A stretch of DNA of 64,000 nucleotides, from assembly GCF_002017865.1 (NCBI RefSeq), contig NZ_MTJN01000002.1, forward strand, positions 1,612,001-1,676,000, given 5' to 3'. A program made the translations under genes and the position numbers. The notes under the pieces were generated by a model. The model had not been told where the DNA came from. It did not search any database and saw only the letters and a program-made list of their open reading frames with translations. The first letter of the stretch is position 1, and each line of letters begins with the position of its first letter. This DNA is from Rhodoferax fermentans. GTDB lineage: Bacteria; Pseudomonadota; Gammaproteobacteria; Burkholderiales; Burkholderiaceae_C. Positions 33,414 through 41,864 of this stretch are shown here, piece after piece.

Positions 33414-33886
33414 TGCTGGAAACCGGGCAGACGGTCTGGCGCATCACCACACGACGGTTTGTCGACGGTGCGTTTTCGGGGGAAGGTGCACGCCTGTTTG
33501 GCGGGCGCTGGAACCGGCTCGGGCAGTCGGTCATCTACACCGCCCAGAGCCGCTCACTGGCGCTGCTGGAGATGTTGGTGCAAGACGACCCGTTACGCGC
33601 CCACTATGTGCTGATCCCGGCGCACCTGCCGCCCCATGTCTCCATCCACACCCTGTTGCCCGCCGACCTGCCGCCTGACTGGCGCACACCCAACGCCCGC
33701 GTGGCCTTACAGTCCATCGGTGCGCAGTGGCTGCGTGAACTGCGCAGCGCGGTGCTGGTGGTGCCCAGTGCGGTGGTACCCGCCGAGAGCAATTTTTTGA
33801 TCAACCCGCTGCACCCGGATTTCCAGCGCATCACCATCGGCCCGCCAGAGCCGCTGGAGACAGATAAACGACTGCTGCGCAGTTAA
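33413..33886 (+). CDS. RES domain toxin (NAD+ phosphorylase type)
   Basis: 157 residues, the usual RES length. VWRITTRRFVDGAFSGEGAR, FGGRWNRLGQSVIYTAQS and SLALLEMLV hold the conserved Arg, Tyr and Glu of the family's active site. NFLINPLHPDF near the end gives the conserved Asn and His of the C-terminal block. Characterised relatives degrade NAD+ and stop growth when not bound by the Xre antitoxin. It is coupled to the antitoxin gene by a TGATG overlap, with antitoxin first as usual. Confidence 0.93.
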   Translation: MLETGQTVWRITTRRFVDGAFSGEGARLFGGRWNRLGQSVIYTAQSRSLALLEMLVQDDPLRAHYVLIPAHLPPHVSIHTLLPADLPPDWRTPNARVALQSIGAQWLRELRSAVLVVPSAVVPAESNFLINPLHPDFQRITIGPPEPLETDKRLLRS

Positions 33887-33900
33887 CTCTTGTTTACAAG

Positions 33901-33950
33901 ATAAATCCGCCTCCAGCCCTTATATAAAAAGCATTCATAGCTACATATTT
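33901..33950. repeat. Dispersed palindromic repeat, family 1, copy 5
   Basis: CCTCCAGCCCTTATATAAAA, then GCATTCATAGCTAC. It fills the gap between the RES gene and the pseudouridine synthase gene and may carry the latter's start region. Confidence 0.7.
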
Positions 33951-33956
33951 CATACC

Positions 33957-34934
33957 ATGACCACACCTCAACAGCCCCCTGTGTTCCGCCGTGCCGCCCC
34001 CCCTGCCCCCAAGGCGCCTATTCCTGCCGGGCAAAACAACACCGCAGCTTTTGGTGCCAACGGCACACTGCGTCTGAACAAACGCATGGCCGAACTGGGC
34101 CTGGCGTCGCGCCGCGAGGCGGATGACTGGATCAGCAAAGGCTGGGTCAAGGTCAACGGCCAGGTGGCCGAGATGGGCATGCAGGTCAGTCCCGATGTGA
34201 AGATCGAAATCGACAAACAGGCCAAGGGCGCGCAGGCCAAACAGGTCACGGTGCTGATCAACAAACCGCTGGGTCTGGTGAGTGGCCAGGCCGAAGACGG
34301 CCACCAACCCGCCATCACCCTGGTGCAGCCGCAAAACCGCTGGGTGGATGACAACGCCCGTTTTTTCTTCCACCCCAGCCAGCTCAAAAGCCTGGTGCCT
34401 GCCGGGCGGCTCGACATCGACTCCACCGGCCTCTTGGTGCTCACCCAAGACGGGCGGGTGGCGCGCCAGCTGATTGGTGAAGACGCCACCATGGAAAAGG
34501 AATACCTGGTGCGGGTGATCTACACCGGGGTCGAGAACACCGCTGCTGCCAACTCGGCCGCTGCCACCTACGCAGCGCGCCCGGTTGCACGCGCGCCGCT
34601 GCCAACTGGCGCCACCCAGCAACTCAGCCGCATCGACGATGACGACCCCATCAGCACCGATGTGCAGTCGGTGTTTCCCGCAGCCAAACTGGCCTTGTTA
34701 CGCCATGGCCTGAGTCTGGACGGACAAAAGCTCAAACCGGCCCTGGTTGAGTGGCAAAATCCAGAACAGCTTCGCTTCGTCCTGACCGAGGGCAAAAAGC
34801 GCCAGATCCGGCGCATGTGCGAGCAGGTTGGCCTGAAAGTGGTTGGTTTAAAACGCGTGCGTATTGGCCGCGTGATGCTGGGGAACCTGCCCGTTGGGCA
34901 ATGGCGCTACCTGGCACCACACGAGCAGTTTTGA
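33957..34934 (+). CDS. rRNA pseudouridine synthase, RluB/RluE/RluF family
   Basis: 325 residues. A Pro/Ala-rich N-terminal tail (1-35) precedes an S4 RNA-binding domain (LRLNKRMAELGLASRREADDW, about 38-58, given as region). The catalytic block AGRLDIDSTGLLVLTQDG contains the nucleophilic Asp of the GRLD motif. The C-terminal GKKRQIRRMCEQVGLKVVGL is typical of RluF. It isomerises uridine to pseudouridine in 23S rRNA. Which position it modifies is not decided. An Ala-rich insertion (about 185-215) is longer than usual. Confidence 0.9.
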   Translation: MTTPQQPPVFRRAAPPAPKAPIPAGQNNTAAFGANGTLRLNKRMAELGLASRREADDWISKGWVKVNGQVAEMGMQVSPDVKIEIDKQAKGAQAKQVTVLINKPLGLVSGQAEDGHQPAITLVQPQNRWVDDNARFFFHPSQLKSLVPAGRLDIDSTGLLVLTQDGRVARQLIGEDATMEKEYLVRVIYTGVENTAAANSAAATYAARPVARAPLPTGATQQLSRIDDDDPISTDVQSVFPAAKLALLRHGLSLDGQKLKPALVEWQNPEQLRFVLTEGKKRQIRRMCEQVGLKVVGLKRVRIGRVMLGNLPVGQWRYLAPHEQF

Positions 34935-35108
34935 ACCCGGCAAGTGCCGGACCTGGGTGATGTGACGGACAGGGTTTGCCTCTGCGTGGGGCCTGCCACC
35001 GTCTCGCGCCACCACTGTTGCACACGGCAACAGCCCCAAAACGCCCTGAACCTCTTCAAAAAACAGACATGACATGGCCAACCCGCACACTGAACGCCTG
35101 GTGTTGTC

Positions 35109-35672
35109 ATGCCTGGGCCTTTGAGCACCAACCCCCTTTTGACCATGCACTTGCCCCACGAGCCAAGCCACCTGCCCCTTGAGGTCCATGACCCCAGCCA
35201 GCCGGAAGAAAAAACCCGCGTCCCACTCAAGATCGAAGACTGGCTCACGGTCATCGTGATGGCGCTGCTGGCGCTGATCACCTTCAGCAACGTGCTGGTG
35301 CGCTACTTCACCAACGAGTCCTTCGCCTGGACCGAGGAGTTCTCGGTGTTCCTGATGATTGTGCTGGCGCTGGTGGCGGGCTCGGCCTCGGTGGCGCGCA
35401 ACCGGCAGATCCGCATCGAGTTTTTTGCCGACAGCGGCCCCGCCGCACGCCAAAAGGCGTTGGCACGTTTTGGCGCACTGATGATGGCGCTGCTGTTCAC
35501 CCTGATTGCGGTGTTGAGTGTGCGTACGGTGTACGACGACTTCCAGTACGGCGAGACCTCGCCGGGCATTGGGGTACCCCAGTGGTGGTACACGATCTGG
35601 CTGCCTGTGCTCTCCATTGCGATTGCGCTGCGCGCCTTGGGCTTGTTCATCCGCCGGGGCAAACAGCCATGA
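35109..35672 (+). CDS. TRAP transporter small permease (DctQ type)
   Basis: 187 residues from ATG 35109; ATG 35145 is an alternative that removes 12 poorly conserved residues. Neither has a clear ribosome site. Four membrane helices are seen, with the family block FSNVLVRYFTNESFAWTEEF and the pattern RNRQIRIEFF. DctQ proteins join the DctM channel in tripartite, ion-driven solute uptake. It is followed 28 bases later by the large permease and then the binding protein, a complete DctQMP set. Confidence 0.9.
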   Translation: MPGPLSTNPLLTMHLPHEPSHLPLEVHDPSQPEEKTRVPLKIEDWLTVIVMALLALITFSNVLVRYFTNESFAWTEEFSVFLMIVLALVAGSASVARNRQIRIEFFADSGPAARQKALARFGALMMALLFTLIAVLSVRTVYDDFQYGETSPGIGVPQWWYTIWLPVLSIAIALRALGLFIRRGKQP

Positions 35673-35700
35673 GCGCCGCGCTGCGTTTGAGGAGCAGATC

Positions 35701-36999
35701 ATGATCGCCACGCTTTTGTTTGTGGTGTTCCTGGGGATGATGCTCGTTGGTGTGCCGATTGGGGCGGCACTGGGCCTGGCGGGTGCCGGGGCGATTGCAC
35801 TGGCCAACTCGGACGCCCAGTGGTTTGGCCTGTTGGCGGTGCCACAAAATTTTTACGCCGGGCTGGGCAAATACCCACTGCTGGCGATCCCGATGTTTGT
35901 GCTGGTGGGCTCGATCTTTGACCGCTCGGGCGTGGCGCTGCGCCTGGTCAACTTTGCGATTGCCATCGTCGGACGTGGCCCGGGCATGTTGCCCTTGGTG
36001 GCGATTGTGGTGGCCATGTTCCTGGGCGGCATTTCGGGCTCGGGCCCAGCCAATGCGGCAGCCGTCGGGGCGGTCATGATCGCTGCCATGTCGCGCGCCG
36101 GTTACCCCGCAGCGTTTTCCGCCAGCGTGGTGGGGGCAGCTGCGGCAACCGACATCCTGATCCCGCCCTCGATTGCCTTCATCGTCTATTCTGTGCTGGT
36201 GCCGGGTGCCTCGGTGCCCGCGTTGTTTGCAGCGGGCATGATTCCAGGCGTGTTGGCGGGTATTGCGCTGATCGTGCCAACCGTCTGGCTGGCACGCAAA
36301 CACCACATGGGTGCGCTGGAAGCCAGCCTGCCACGGCCACCGTTCTGGGCCAGCTTGCGCGAAGCCACCTGGGGCCTGGTGGCGCCGGTGCTGATTCTGG
36401 GCGGCATGCGTGCGGGTTGGTTCACACCCACAGAGGCGGCGGTGGTGGCGGTGTTTTACGGCCTGTTTGTGGGCATGGTGATCCACCGCACTATTCAAGT
36501 GCGCGACCTGTATGACATCCTGCGCGAGTCGGGCGAGTTGTCGGCGGTGATCCTGCTGGTGGTGGCACTGGCGGGCATTTTTGCGTTTTCACTGTCGACC
36601 CTGGGGGTGATCGACCCGCTGACCACGGCCATCGTTAACTCGGGCCTGGGTGAATACGGGGTGCTGGCACTGCTGATTGTGTTGCTGATCACCGTGGGCA
36701 TGTTCCTGGACGGCATCTCGATCTTTTTGATTTTTGTGCCGCTGCTGTGGCCCATCGTGCAACATTACCAGTGGGACCCGGTCTGGTTTGGCGTGATCCT
36801 GACGCTCAAGGTGGCGTTGGGCCAATTCACCCCGCCGCTGGCAGTGAACCTGATGGTGTCATGCCGCATTGCCGGTGTGCGCATGGAGGCCACGGTGCGC
36901 TGGGTCGGCTGGCTGCTGTTGTCGATGTTTTTGGTGATGCTGGCGGTGATTGCCTGGCCAGAACTGGCTTTGTGGCTGCCACGTCAAATGGGATATTGA
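35701..36999 (+). CDS. TRAP transporter large permease (DctM type)
   Basis: 432 residues from ATG 35701, with GAGGAG upstream. About 12 helices; FVLVGSIFDRSGVALRLV, MFLGGISGSGPANAAAVGAV and IPPSIAFIVYSVLVPGASV are the DctM signature blocks. It carries the transported acid across the inner membrane with sodium or protons. The codon frame is clean across the whole length. Confidence 0.94.
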   Translation: MIATLLFVVFLGMMLVGVPIGAALGLAGAGAIALANSDAQWFGLLAVPQNFYAGLGKYPLLAIPMFVLVGSIFDRSGVALRLVNFAIAIVGRGPGMLPLVAIVVAMFLGGISGSGPANAAAVGAVMIAAMSRAGYPAAFSASVVGAAAATDILIPPSIAFIVYSVLVPGASVPALFAAGMIPGVLAGIALIVPTVWLARKHHMGALEASLPRPPFWASLREATWGLVAPVLILGGMRAGWFTPTEAAVVAVFYGLFVGMVIHRTIQVRDLYDILRESGELSAVILLVVALAGIFAFSLSTLGVIDPLTTAIVNSGLGEYGVLALLIVLLITVGMFLDGISIFLIFVPLLWPIVQHYQWDPVWFGVILTLKVALGQFTPPLAVNLMVSCRIAGVRMEATVRWVGWLLLSMFLVMLAVIAWPELALWLPRQMGY

Positions 37000-37029
37000 A
37001 GGATTTGTTTAACAAAAAGGAGACTGACC

Positions 37030-38067
37030 ATGATGAAGATGCGTAGAACATTGATGGGTTTGGTGGCAGTGGCGGCCGCGCTGGGCGCGATGTCGAACAC
37101 GGCACAGGCCCAGTCGTACAAATCGGAATACCGCATGTCGCTGGTGCTGGGCACCGCTTTCCCCTGGGGCAAAGGGGGCCAGATCTGGGCTGACCTGGTC
37201 AGGGAGCGCACCAAAGGGCGCATCAACATCAAGCTCTACCCCGGTGTCTCGCTGATCCAGGGTGACCAGACGCGTGAATTCAGCGCGCTGCGCCAGGGCG
37301 TGATCGACATGGCGGTGGGCTCCACCATCAACTGGTCACCGCAGGTGAAACAGCTCAACCTGTTCTCGCTGCCCTTCCTGATGCCTGACTATGCCGCAGT
37401 GGACGCGCTGACCAAGGGCGAGGTGGGTGAGAAAGTGTTTGCCACGCTCTACAAGTCCGGCGTGGTGCCATTGGCCTGGGGCGAAAACGGCTACCGTGAA
37501 CTCAGCAACTCCAAACGCGCCGTGCGCACCCCGGCTGACCTCAAGGGCCTGAAGATCCGGGTGGTGGGTTCCCCGCTGTTTCTGGACACCTTCTCCGCGC
37601 TTGGCGCCAACCCCACCCAGATGAGCTGGGCCGACGCCCAGCCCGCCTTTGCCAGCGGTGCGGTGGACGGCCAGGAAAACCCGCTCTCAATCTTCACCGC
37701 AGCCAAGTTGCACAACGTCAGCCAGAAAAACATCACGATGTGGGGGTATGTGGCCGACCCGCTGATTTTTGTGGTCAACAAAGAAATCTGGGGCAGCTGG
37801 ACACCGGCGGACCAGGCCATCGTGCGCCAGGCGGCTGTGGATGCGGGCAAGCAAGAAATTGAGATCGCCCGCAAAGGCCTGGCCGAACCCGGCCAGCCCC
37901 TGCTCAAGGAAATTGCCGGCCTGGGCGTGACCGTGACCCAACTCAGCCCGGCCGAGCGCGACGCCTTTGTGGCCGCCACCCGCCCGGTCTACAACAAGTG
38001 GAAAGCCACCATTGGCGCCGATCTGGTGACCAGCGCCGAGAAGGCGATTGCGGCACGCGGCAAATAA
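37030..38067 (+). CDS. TRAP transporter substrate-binding protein (DctP type)
   Basis: 345 residues with AAGGAG before the ATG. The signal peptide ends near AQA at 28. The body has LYPGVSLIQGDQTREFSALRQG, the block WGENGYRELSNSKRAVRTPADLKGLKIRV (region about 150-178) with the conserved Arg that binds the carboxylate, and FASGAVDGQENPLSIF. Most DctP relatives bind C4-dicarboxylates, keto acids or sugar acids; the ligand here is not readable. It ends the operon, and a strong terminator follows 25 bases later. Confidence 0.94.
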   Translation: MMKMRRTLMGLVAVAAALGAMSNTAQAQSYKSEYRMSLVLGTAFPWGKGGQIWADLVRERTKGRINIKLYPGVSLIQGDQTREFSALRQGVIDMAVGSTINWSPQVKQLNLFSLPFLMPDYAAVDALTKGEVGEKVFATLYKSGVVPLAWGENGYRELSNSKRAVRTPADLKGLKIRVVGSPLFLDTFSALGANPTQMSWADAQPAFASGAVDGQENPLSIFTAAKLHNVSQKNITMWGYVADPLIFVVNKEIWGSWTPADQAIVRQAAVDAGKQEIEIARKGLAEPGQPLLKEIAGLGVTVTQLSPAERDAFVAATRPVYNKWKATIGADLVTSAEKAIAARGK

Positions 38068-38092
38068 GCGGCTGAACAAAGCGTCGGTGCAT

Positions 38093-38124
38093 GGGCAACA
38101 GCTTGGGCTGTTGCCCTTTTTTTT
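38093..38124 (+). terminator. Rho-independent terminator after the TRAP operon
   Basis: The stem GGGCAACAGC, loop TTGG, GCTGTTGCCC is a perfect 10-bp hairpin followed by eight T residues. It ends the DctQMP transcript. Confidence 0.95.
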
Positions 38125-38180
38125 CGGGGTACGAACCCCGCAGTGGCATGTGTGGAACCACCACCTCTGCAGGTCGTTTT

Positions 38181-38232
38181 GATACATAAAAATACCCTGT
38201 AGCCCTTTTCCAATAAGGGCAGACAGCTACAA
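38181..38232. repeat. Dispersed palindromic repeat, family 1, copy 6
   Basis: CCTGTAGCCCTT (38196), then CCAATAAGGGCAGACAGCTAC. It lies between the TRAP terminator and the GFA gene. Confidence 0.75.
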
Positions 38233-38315
38233 CTTGCATAGTTATTGCAGCCACTCAACTGGACGACATCAGGTGAAGCGCCTTCGTCAACGCCGCTGGC
38301 GCGTGGCGCCAAACC

Positions 38316-38831
38316 TCAACGCTTCAACGAAGCCCGGTAGGCCTGAAAAGCAGGCAAAACGCCCTGCCAACGCGCCAGGCTCTCGGGCGGCCAGTGCTGT
38401 TCGCGGTCGTAGTACTCTGGCACCACAGGCACAGCGTCACCAAGGACCAGCCAGGGCTGTTTGGACTGGGTGAAGATGTGGATGCCTGGCGGCAACAGGT
38501 CGGGCTGGTCTAGCGTGCCAACACGCACAAACGTGAGCACCGGCCCGGCGCCTGCGTAGTGGCTCCAGAGCGCCACACGACAGCTCGGGCAGCGTGCGAT
38601 CTTTTGCCCCAAGCCGCTGTTGGACGGGGTGTGCACCAGCTCGGGTTCAACACCCAAGTTGGTGACCCGGTCCGCTTCGATCATCGCGTTGAGCGCAAAC
38701 GCAGCGCCCGACTCGCGCTGGCACCAACGACAGTGGCAACAATGCACAAACAGCGGCGCCGTCTCCAAGCGATACCGCACGGCCCGGCAATCGCAGCCGC
38801 CTTCAAGGGGAAATGGGGTTGTGTTGGTCAT
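38316..38831 (-). CDS. GFA family protein (glutathione-dependent formaldehyde-activating enzyme fold)
   Basis: 171 residues. Zinc ligands are arranged as in the family: GGCDCRAVRYR (C-x-C), HCCHCRWCQRESG (C-x2-C plus extra Cys), and CPSCRVALW (C-x2-C). The founding member speeds the reaction of formaldehyde with glutathione, but most relatives have no proven activity. It stands alone on the minus strand, convergent with the TRAP operon. Confidence 0.88.
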   Translation of the reverse strand: MTNTTPFPLEGGCDCRAVRYRLETAPLFVHCCHCRWCQRESGAAFALNAMIEADRVTNLGVEPELVHTPSNSGLGQKIARCPSCRVALWSHYAGAGPVLTFVRVGTLDQPDLLPPGIHIFTQSKQPWLVLGDAVPVVPEYYDREQHWPPESLARWQGVLPAFQAYRASLKR

Positions 38832-39111
38832 GATTGCTTCCCTTGCAACTTAACAGGTTGTAGATCATCGGACATGATGACCCCTCAGTTTGCCCGCACA
38901 AATCAGCCAGACTAAGGAACGAAGATTGGCTGTGCTCATGTGGTTGGTGCTGCGAACTCCGTCACACATCTCCCCAGATCAAGCGCCTGCCTGACCAGGG
39001 GGCGAGATACTTTGCCGCAAACACTATAGCGCCTGAGCCGCGCTGGAGAGTCCAACCCACCCCTGGTATCCCCGCCCTAATCAAACGTCCCAGCCTTTGC
39101 CACAATGGCAC

Positions 39112-40377
39112 ATGAGCACCGCACGCCCCGCCAACAAACCCAGGCATGTGCGCGCCTCCGATTTACGGGCGGCGGCGGCGCTGGCGGTACAGGCCACACA
39201 CGCCATCACCGGCATCACCGAAGGGGTGCACCAATCGGTCTGGCGCACGCTGGGCGCATCCCATGGGGCCACGCCCGCGCACACCACCGGACTGACCGGA
39301 CTGGTGTACCAGGGCATCCACGGCGTCACCGCACTCATCGGGCGCGGACTGGCCAGCGCCCTGACGCGCCTGGAGCCGCTGCTGCAGGGTGTGGAAGACC
39401 AAAGTGACGAATCACCCGAACGCCTGGCGGTGATTGCGGCCCTCAATGGGGTGATGGGTGACCGCCTGGCTGCCAGCAACAACCCGCTGTCACTGCCGAT
39501 GACGCTGCGTTTACCAGAGCAATCTACCCAGGATAGACAAGGGCCAGAGGCCAATTTGGCATCCAACCTGATGCTCACCAACGCAGAGCCCAAGCTGCTG
39601 CTGGTGATCCACGGCCTGTGTATGAACGACCTGCAGTGGACCACCCAGCGCCAAGACCACAGTCTCAACCACGCCAGCAGCCTGGCCAACGCGCTGGGCT
39701 ACACCCCGGTGTACCTGCGTTACAACAGCGGCCTGCATGTGTCGCAAAACGCCCAAACACTGGCCCAGCAGTTGGAAGCGCTGGTGGCGCGCTGGCCCAC
39801 GGCTCTGAGCCAGATCACCGTGCTGGCACACAGCATGGGCGGACTGCTGATCCGCAGTGCGCTGTTTTATGCGAGCCAGGCCGGGCTGACATGGCCCGAA
39901 CGGGTCAAACACATCGTGTTCCTGGGCACACCCCACCACGGCGCGCCGCTGGAGCGGGCCGGCAACTGGGTCGATGAGCTGCTGGGCAGCACACCCTACA
40001 GCCGCCCATTTGCCAAGTTGGGCCAGCTGCGCAGCGCCGGTGTCACCGACCTGCGCTACGGCCACCTGCTGGATGTGGACTGGCAGGGCCATGACCGCTT
40101 TCGCCGCCAACCCGACCGCCGCCAGCCAGTGCCGCTGCCCGAACGCATCGCCTGTTATGCGGTGGCGGCCACCACCGCGACCAAACGCGGCAGCCTGGCC
40201 GACCGCCTGCTGGGCGACGGTCTGGTGCCGCTGCCCAGCGCTTTGGGACAACATGCCGACCCGGCGCGTTGCCTGGTGTTTGCGCCGTCACACCAGATGG
40301 TGCTGTACAACACCCACCACATGCAGTTGCTCAGCAGCCCGCTGGTGACGCGGCAGTTGTTGTTGTGGCTGGCCTGA
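39112..40377 (+). CDS. Alpha/beta hydrolase, lipase/PGAP1-like
   Basis: 421 residues from ATG 39112. A helical N-terminal domain of about 140 residues precedes the hydrolase: LLVIHGLCMNDLQW holds the oxyanion HG, TVLAHSMGGLLIRSAL gives the nucleophile AHSMGG, and FLGTPHHGAPLERAG is the lipase/esterase block seen in PGAP1 and class 2 lipases. The His is likely in APSHQMVLY. Residues around 137-150 (EQSTQDRQGPEANLASN) are encoded by a family 1 repeat and form the linker between the domains. No signal peptide. The substrate is unknown. Confidence 0.88.
   Translation: MSTARPANKPRHVRASDLRAAAALAVQATHAITGITEGVHQSVWRTLGASHGATPAHTTGLTGLVYQGIHGVTALIGRGLASALTRLEPLLQGVEDQSDESPERLAVIAALNGVMGDRLAASNNPLSLPMTLRLPEQSTQDRQGPEANLASNLMLTNAEPKLLLVIHGLCMNDLQWTTQRQDHSLNHASSLANALGYTPVYLRYNSGLHVSQNAQTLAQQLEALVARWPTALSQITVLAHSMGGLLIRSALFYASQAGLTWPERVKHIVFLGTPHHGAPLERAGNWVDELLGSTPYSRPFAKLGQLRSAGVTDLRYGHLLDVDWQGHDRFRRQPDRRQPVPLPERIACYAVAATTATKRGSLADRLLGDGLVPLPSALGQHADPARCLVFAPSHQMVLYNTHHMQLLSSPLVTRQLLLWLA
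39521..39562. repeat. Dispersed palindromic repeat, family 1, copy 7 (inside a gene)
   Basis: Degenerate first arm AATCTACCCAGGATAG and well-kept second arm ACAAGGGCCAGAGGCCAATT. In frame within the hydrolase gene, at the domain linker. Confidence 0.6.
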
Positions 40378-40409
40378 ACCCGTCATTTACCAACAAAAAC
40401 CAAACAAGC

Positions 40410-41042
40410 ATGGCAATGCATCTTCCTTCTCTGCTTTTTGAGGCCTGTGTCGAATCGTTCGAGGCGGCACTGACCGCCCAACAGCGCGGCGCGCACCGTA
40501 TCGAGTTGTGCTCGGCATTGGATCAAGACGGCCTGACGCCGTCACACGAGCTGGTGCAGCGTTGTGTGCAGGGCCTGTCGATTCCGGTTTTGGCCATGAT
40601 CCGCCCGCGTGGTGGCGACTTTGTGTACACCGAGGCGGAGCTTGATCAGATGGAACGCGACATCAAAAGCTGCCAACAAGCCGGTGTGGCTGGCGTTGTT
40701 TTTGGACTTTTGACCGAGGACGGCGAGATTGACATGCACAACACCGAGCGCCTGGTTCGCACCGCGTTACCGCTGGCTGTGACCTTTCACAAGGCCATTG
40801 ACTATTCAACTGACGTGCAGGCGTCGTTCAAGCGACTCAACACCCTCCACGGCATCACCCGCGTGTTGACATCTGGTGGGCAAACAACGGCCTGGGAGGG
40901 GCGCGACGCGCTCAAGGCCATGCATGCGTTGCCGGGGCGGCAAATCGAAATCGTCGCGGCTGGCAAACTTTTACCGGCCAACCGGCGCCAGTTGGCCGAC
41001 TACACCGGCGTGACAGAGTTGCACGGCAAAAACATCGTGTGA
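40410..41042 (+). CDS. cutC: CutC family protein
   Basis: 210 residues from ATG 40410. TIM-barrel CutC blocks are clear: LFEACVESFEAALTAQQRGAHRIELC (region 9-34), PVLAMIRPRGGDFVY, and TRVLTSGGQTTAWEG. The family was named for copper homeostasis, but its biochemical role is disputed. It lies next to the nag genes, convergent with nagB, an association that suggests an amino-sugar link rather than copper (inference). Confidence 0.92.
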   Translation: MAMHLPSLLFEACVESFEAALTAQQRGAHRIELCSALDQDGLTPSHELVQRCVQGLSIPVLAMIRPRGGDFVYTEAELDQMERDIKSCQQAGVAGVVFGLLTEDGEIDMHNTERLVRTALPLAVTFHKAIDYSTDVQASFKRLNTLHGITRVLTSGGQTTAWEGRDALKAMHALPGRQIEIVAAGKLLPANRRQLADYTGVTELHGKNIV

Positions 41043-41080
41043 TTGTCGATTTGGAGACGGAATAGTCCGCCTTGACGCCT

Positions 41081-41851
41081 TCACAGATGCTGCCAATCCG
41101 GCTTGTTGTCGTAGACCCAGCGGTAGTACTCGGCCCGCTTTAACTGGGCTGCGGCTTCGGCGTCCAGGCAGACCTTGGCGTCCGGGTGCATCTGCAGGAT
41201 GGAGGCCGGGTTGATGGTTGTGATCGGCCCTTCCACCGCTTCGGCAATAGCCCGCGCCTTGTTGTTACCGAAGGCCAGCATCAGGTTTTGTCGCGCCTCC
41301 ATGATGGTGCCAATGCCCATGGTGATGACGTGGCCCGGAACCTCGGCCTCGCTGCCAAAGAAGCGTGCGTTGTCTTTGCGGGTTTGCGGTGTCAGGGTCT
41401 TGATGCGTGTGCGCGAGGCCAGTGACGATGTGGGTTCGTTGAAGCCGATGTGGCCGTCGGTGCCAATCCCCAATATCTGCAGGTCGATGCCACCCGCATC
41501 GCGGATGCGCTGCTCGTAGGCCGCACAGCAACCAGGAATGTCACTGGCGTTGCCGTCCGGGATGTTCACGTTTTCTTTGGGAATGTTGATGTGCCGGAAC
41601 AGGTTTTCCCACATGAAGCTGTGGTACGACTGCGGGTGGTCTTGTGGCAGGCCGATGTATTCGTCCAGGTTGAAGGTGGTCACACGGCGCCAGTCGAGTT
41701 TCATGTCAATCAGCGCGCGGTACAACAGCAGCGGTGTGCTGCCCGTGGCCAGCCCAAGAACCGCGTTGGGTTTTTCCCGCAACAGGCGGGCAACAATGCG
41801 CGCGGCAACGCTGGTGGCGCTTTCGGGGGTGGCTTGGATGATGATTTCCAT
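41081..41851 (-). CDS. nagB: Glucosamine-6-phosphate deaminase
   Basis: 256 residues, typical NagB length. It converts glucosamine 6-phosphate to fructose 6-phosphate and ammonia. LGLATGSTPLLLYRAL, TTFNLDEYIGL (catalytic Asp) and ILGIGTDGHIGFNEP (catalytic Asp-His) are all present. It is the second gene of a nagA-nagB operon with a 13-base gap. Confidence 0.97.
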   Translation of the reverse strand: MEIIIQATPESATSVAARIVARLLREKPNAVLGLATGSTPLLLYRALIDMKLDWRRVTTFNLDEYIGLPQDHPQSYHSFMWENLFRHINIPKENVNIPDGNASDIPGCCAAYEQRIRDAGGIDLQILGIGTDGHIGFNEPTSSLASRTRIKTLTPQTRKDNARFFGSEAEVPGHVITMGIGTIMEARQNLMLAFGNNKARAIAEAVEGPITTINPASILQMHPDAKVCLDAEAAAQLKRAEYYRWVYDNKPDWQHL

Positions 41852-41864
41852 CGACTATTCCTAT

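Noticed and set aside
34938..34951. CCGGCAAGTGCCGG stem after the pseudouridine synthase gene as terminator
   Set aside because: Only a 5-bp stem and no T-run.
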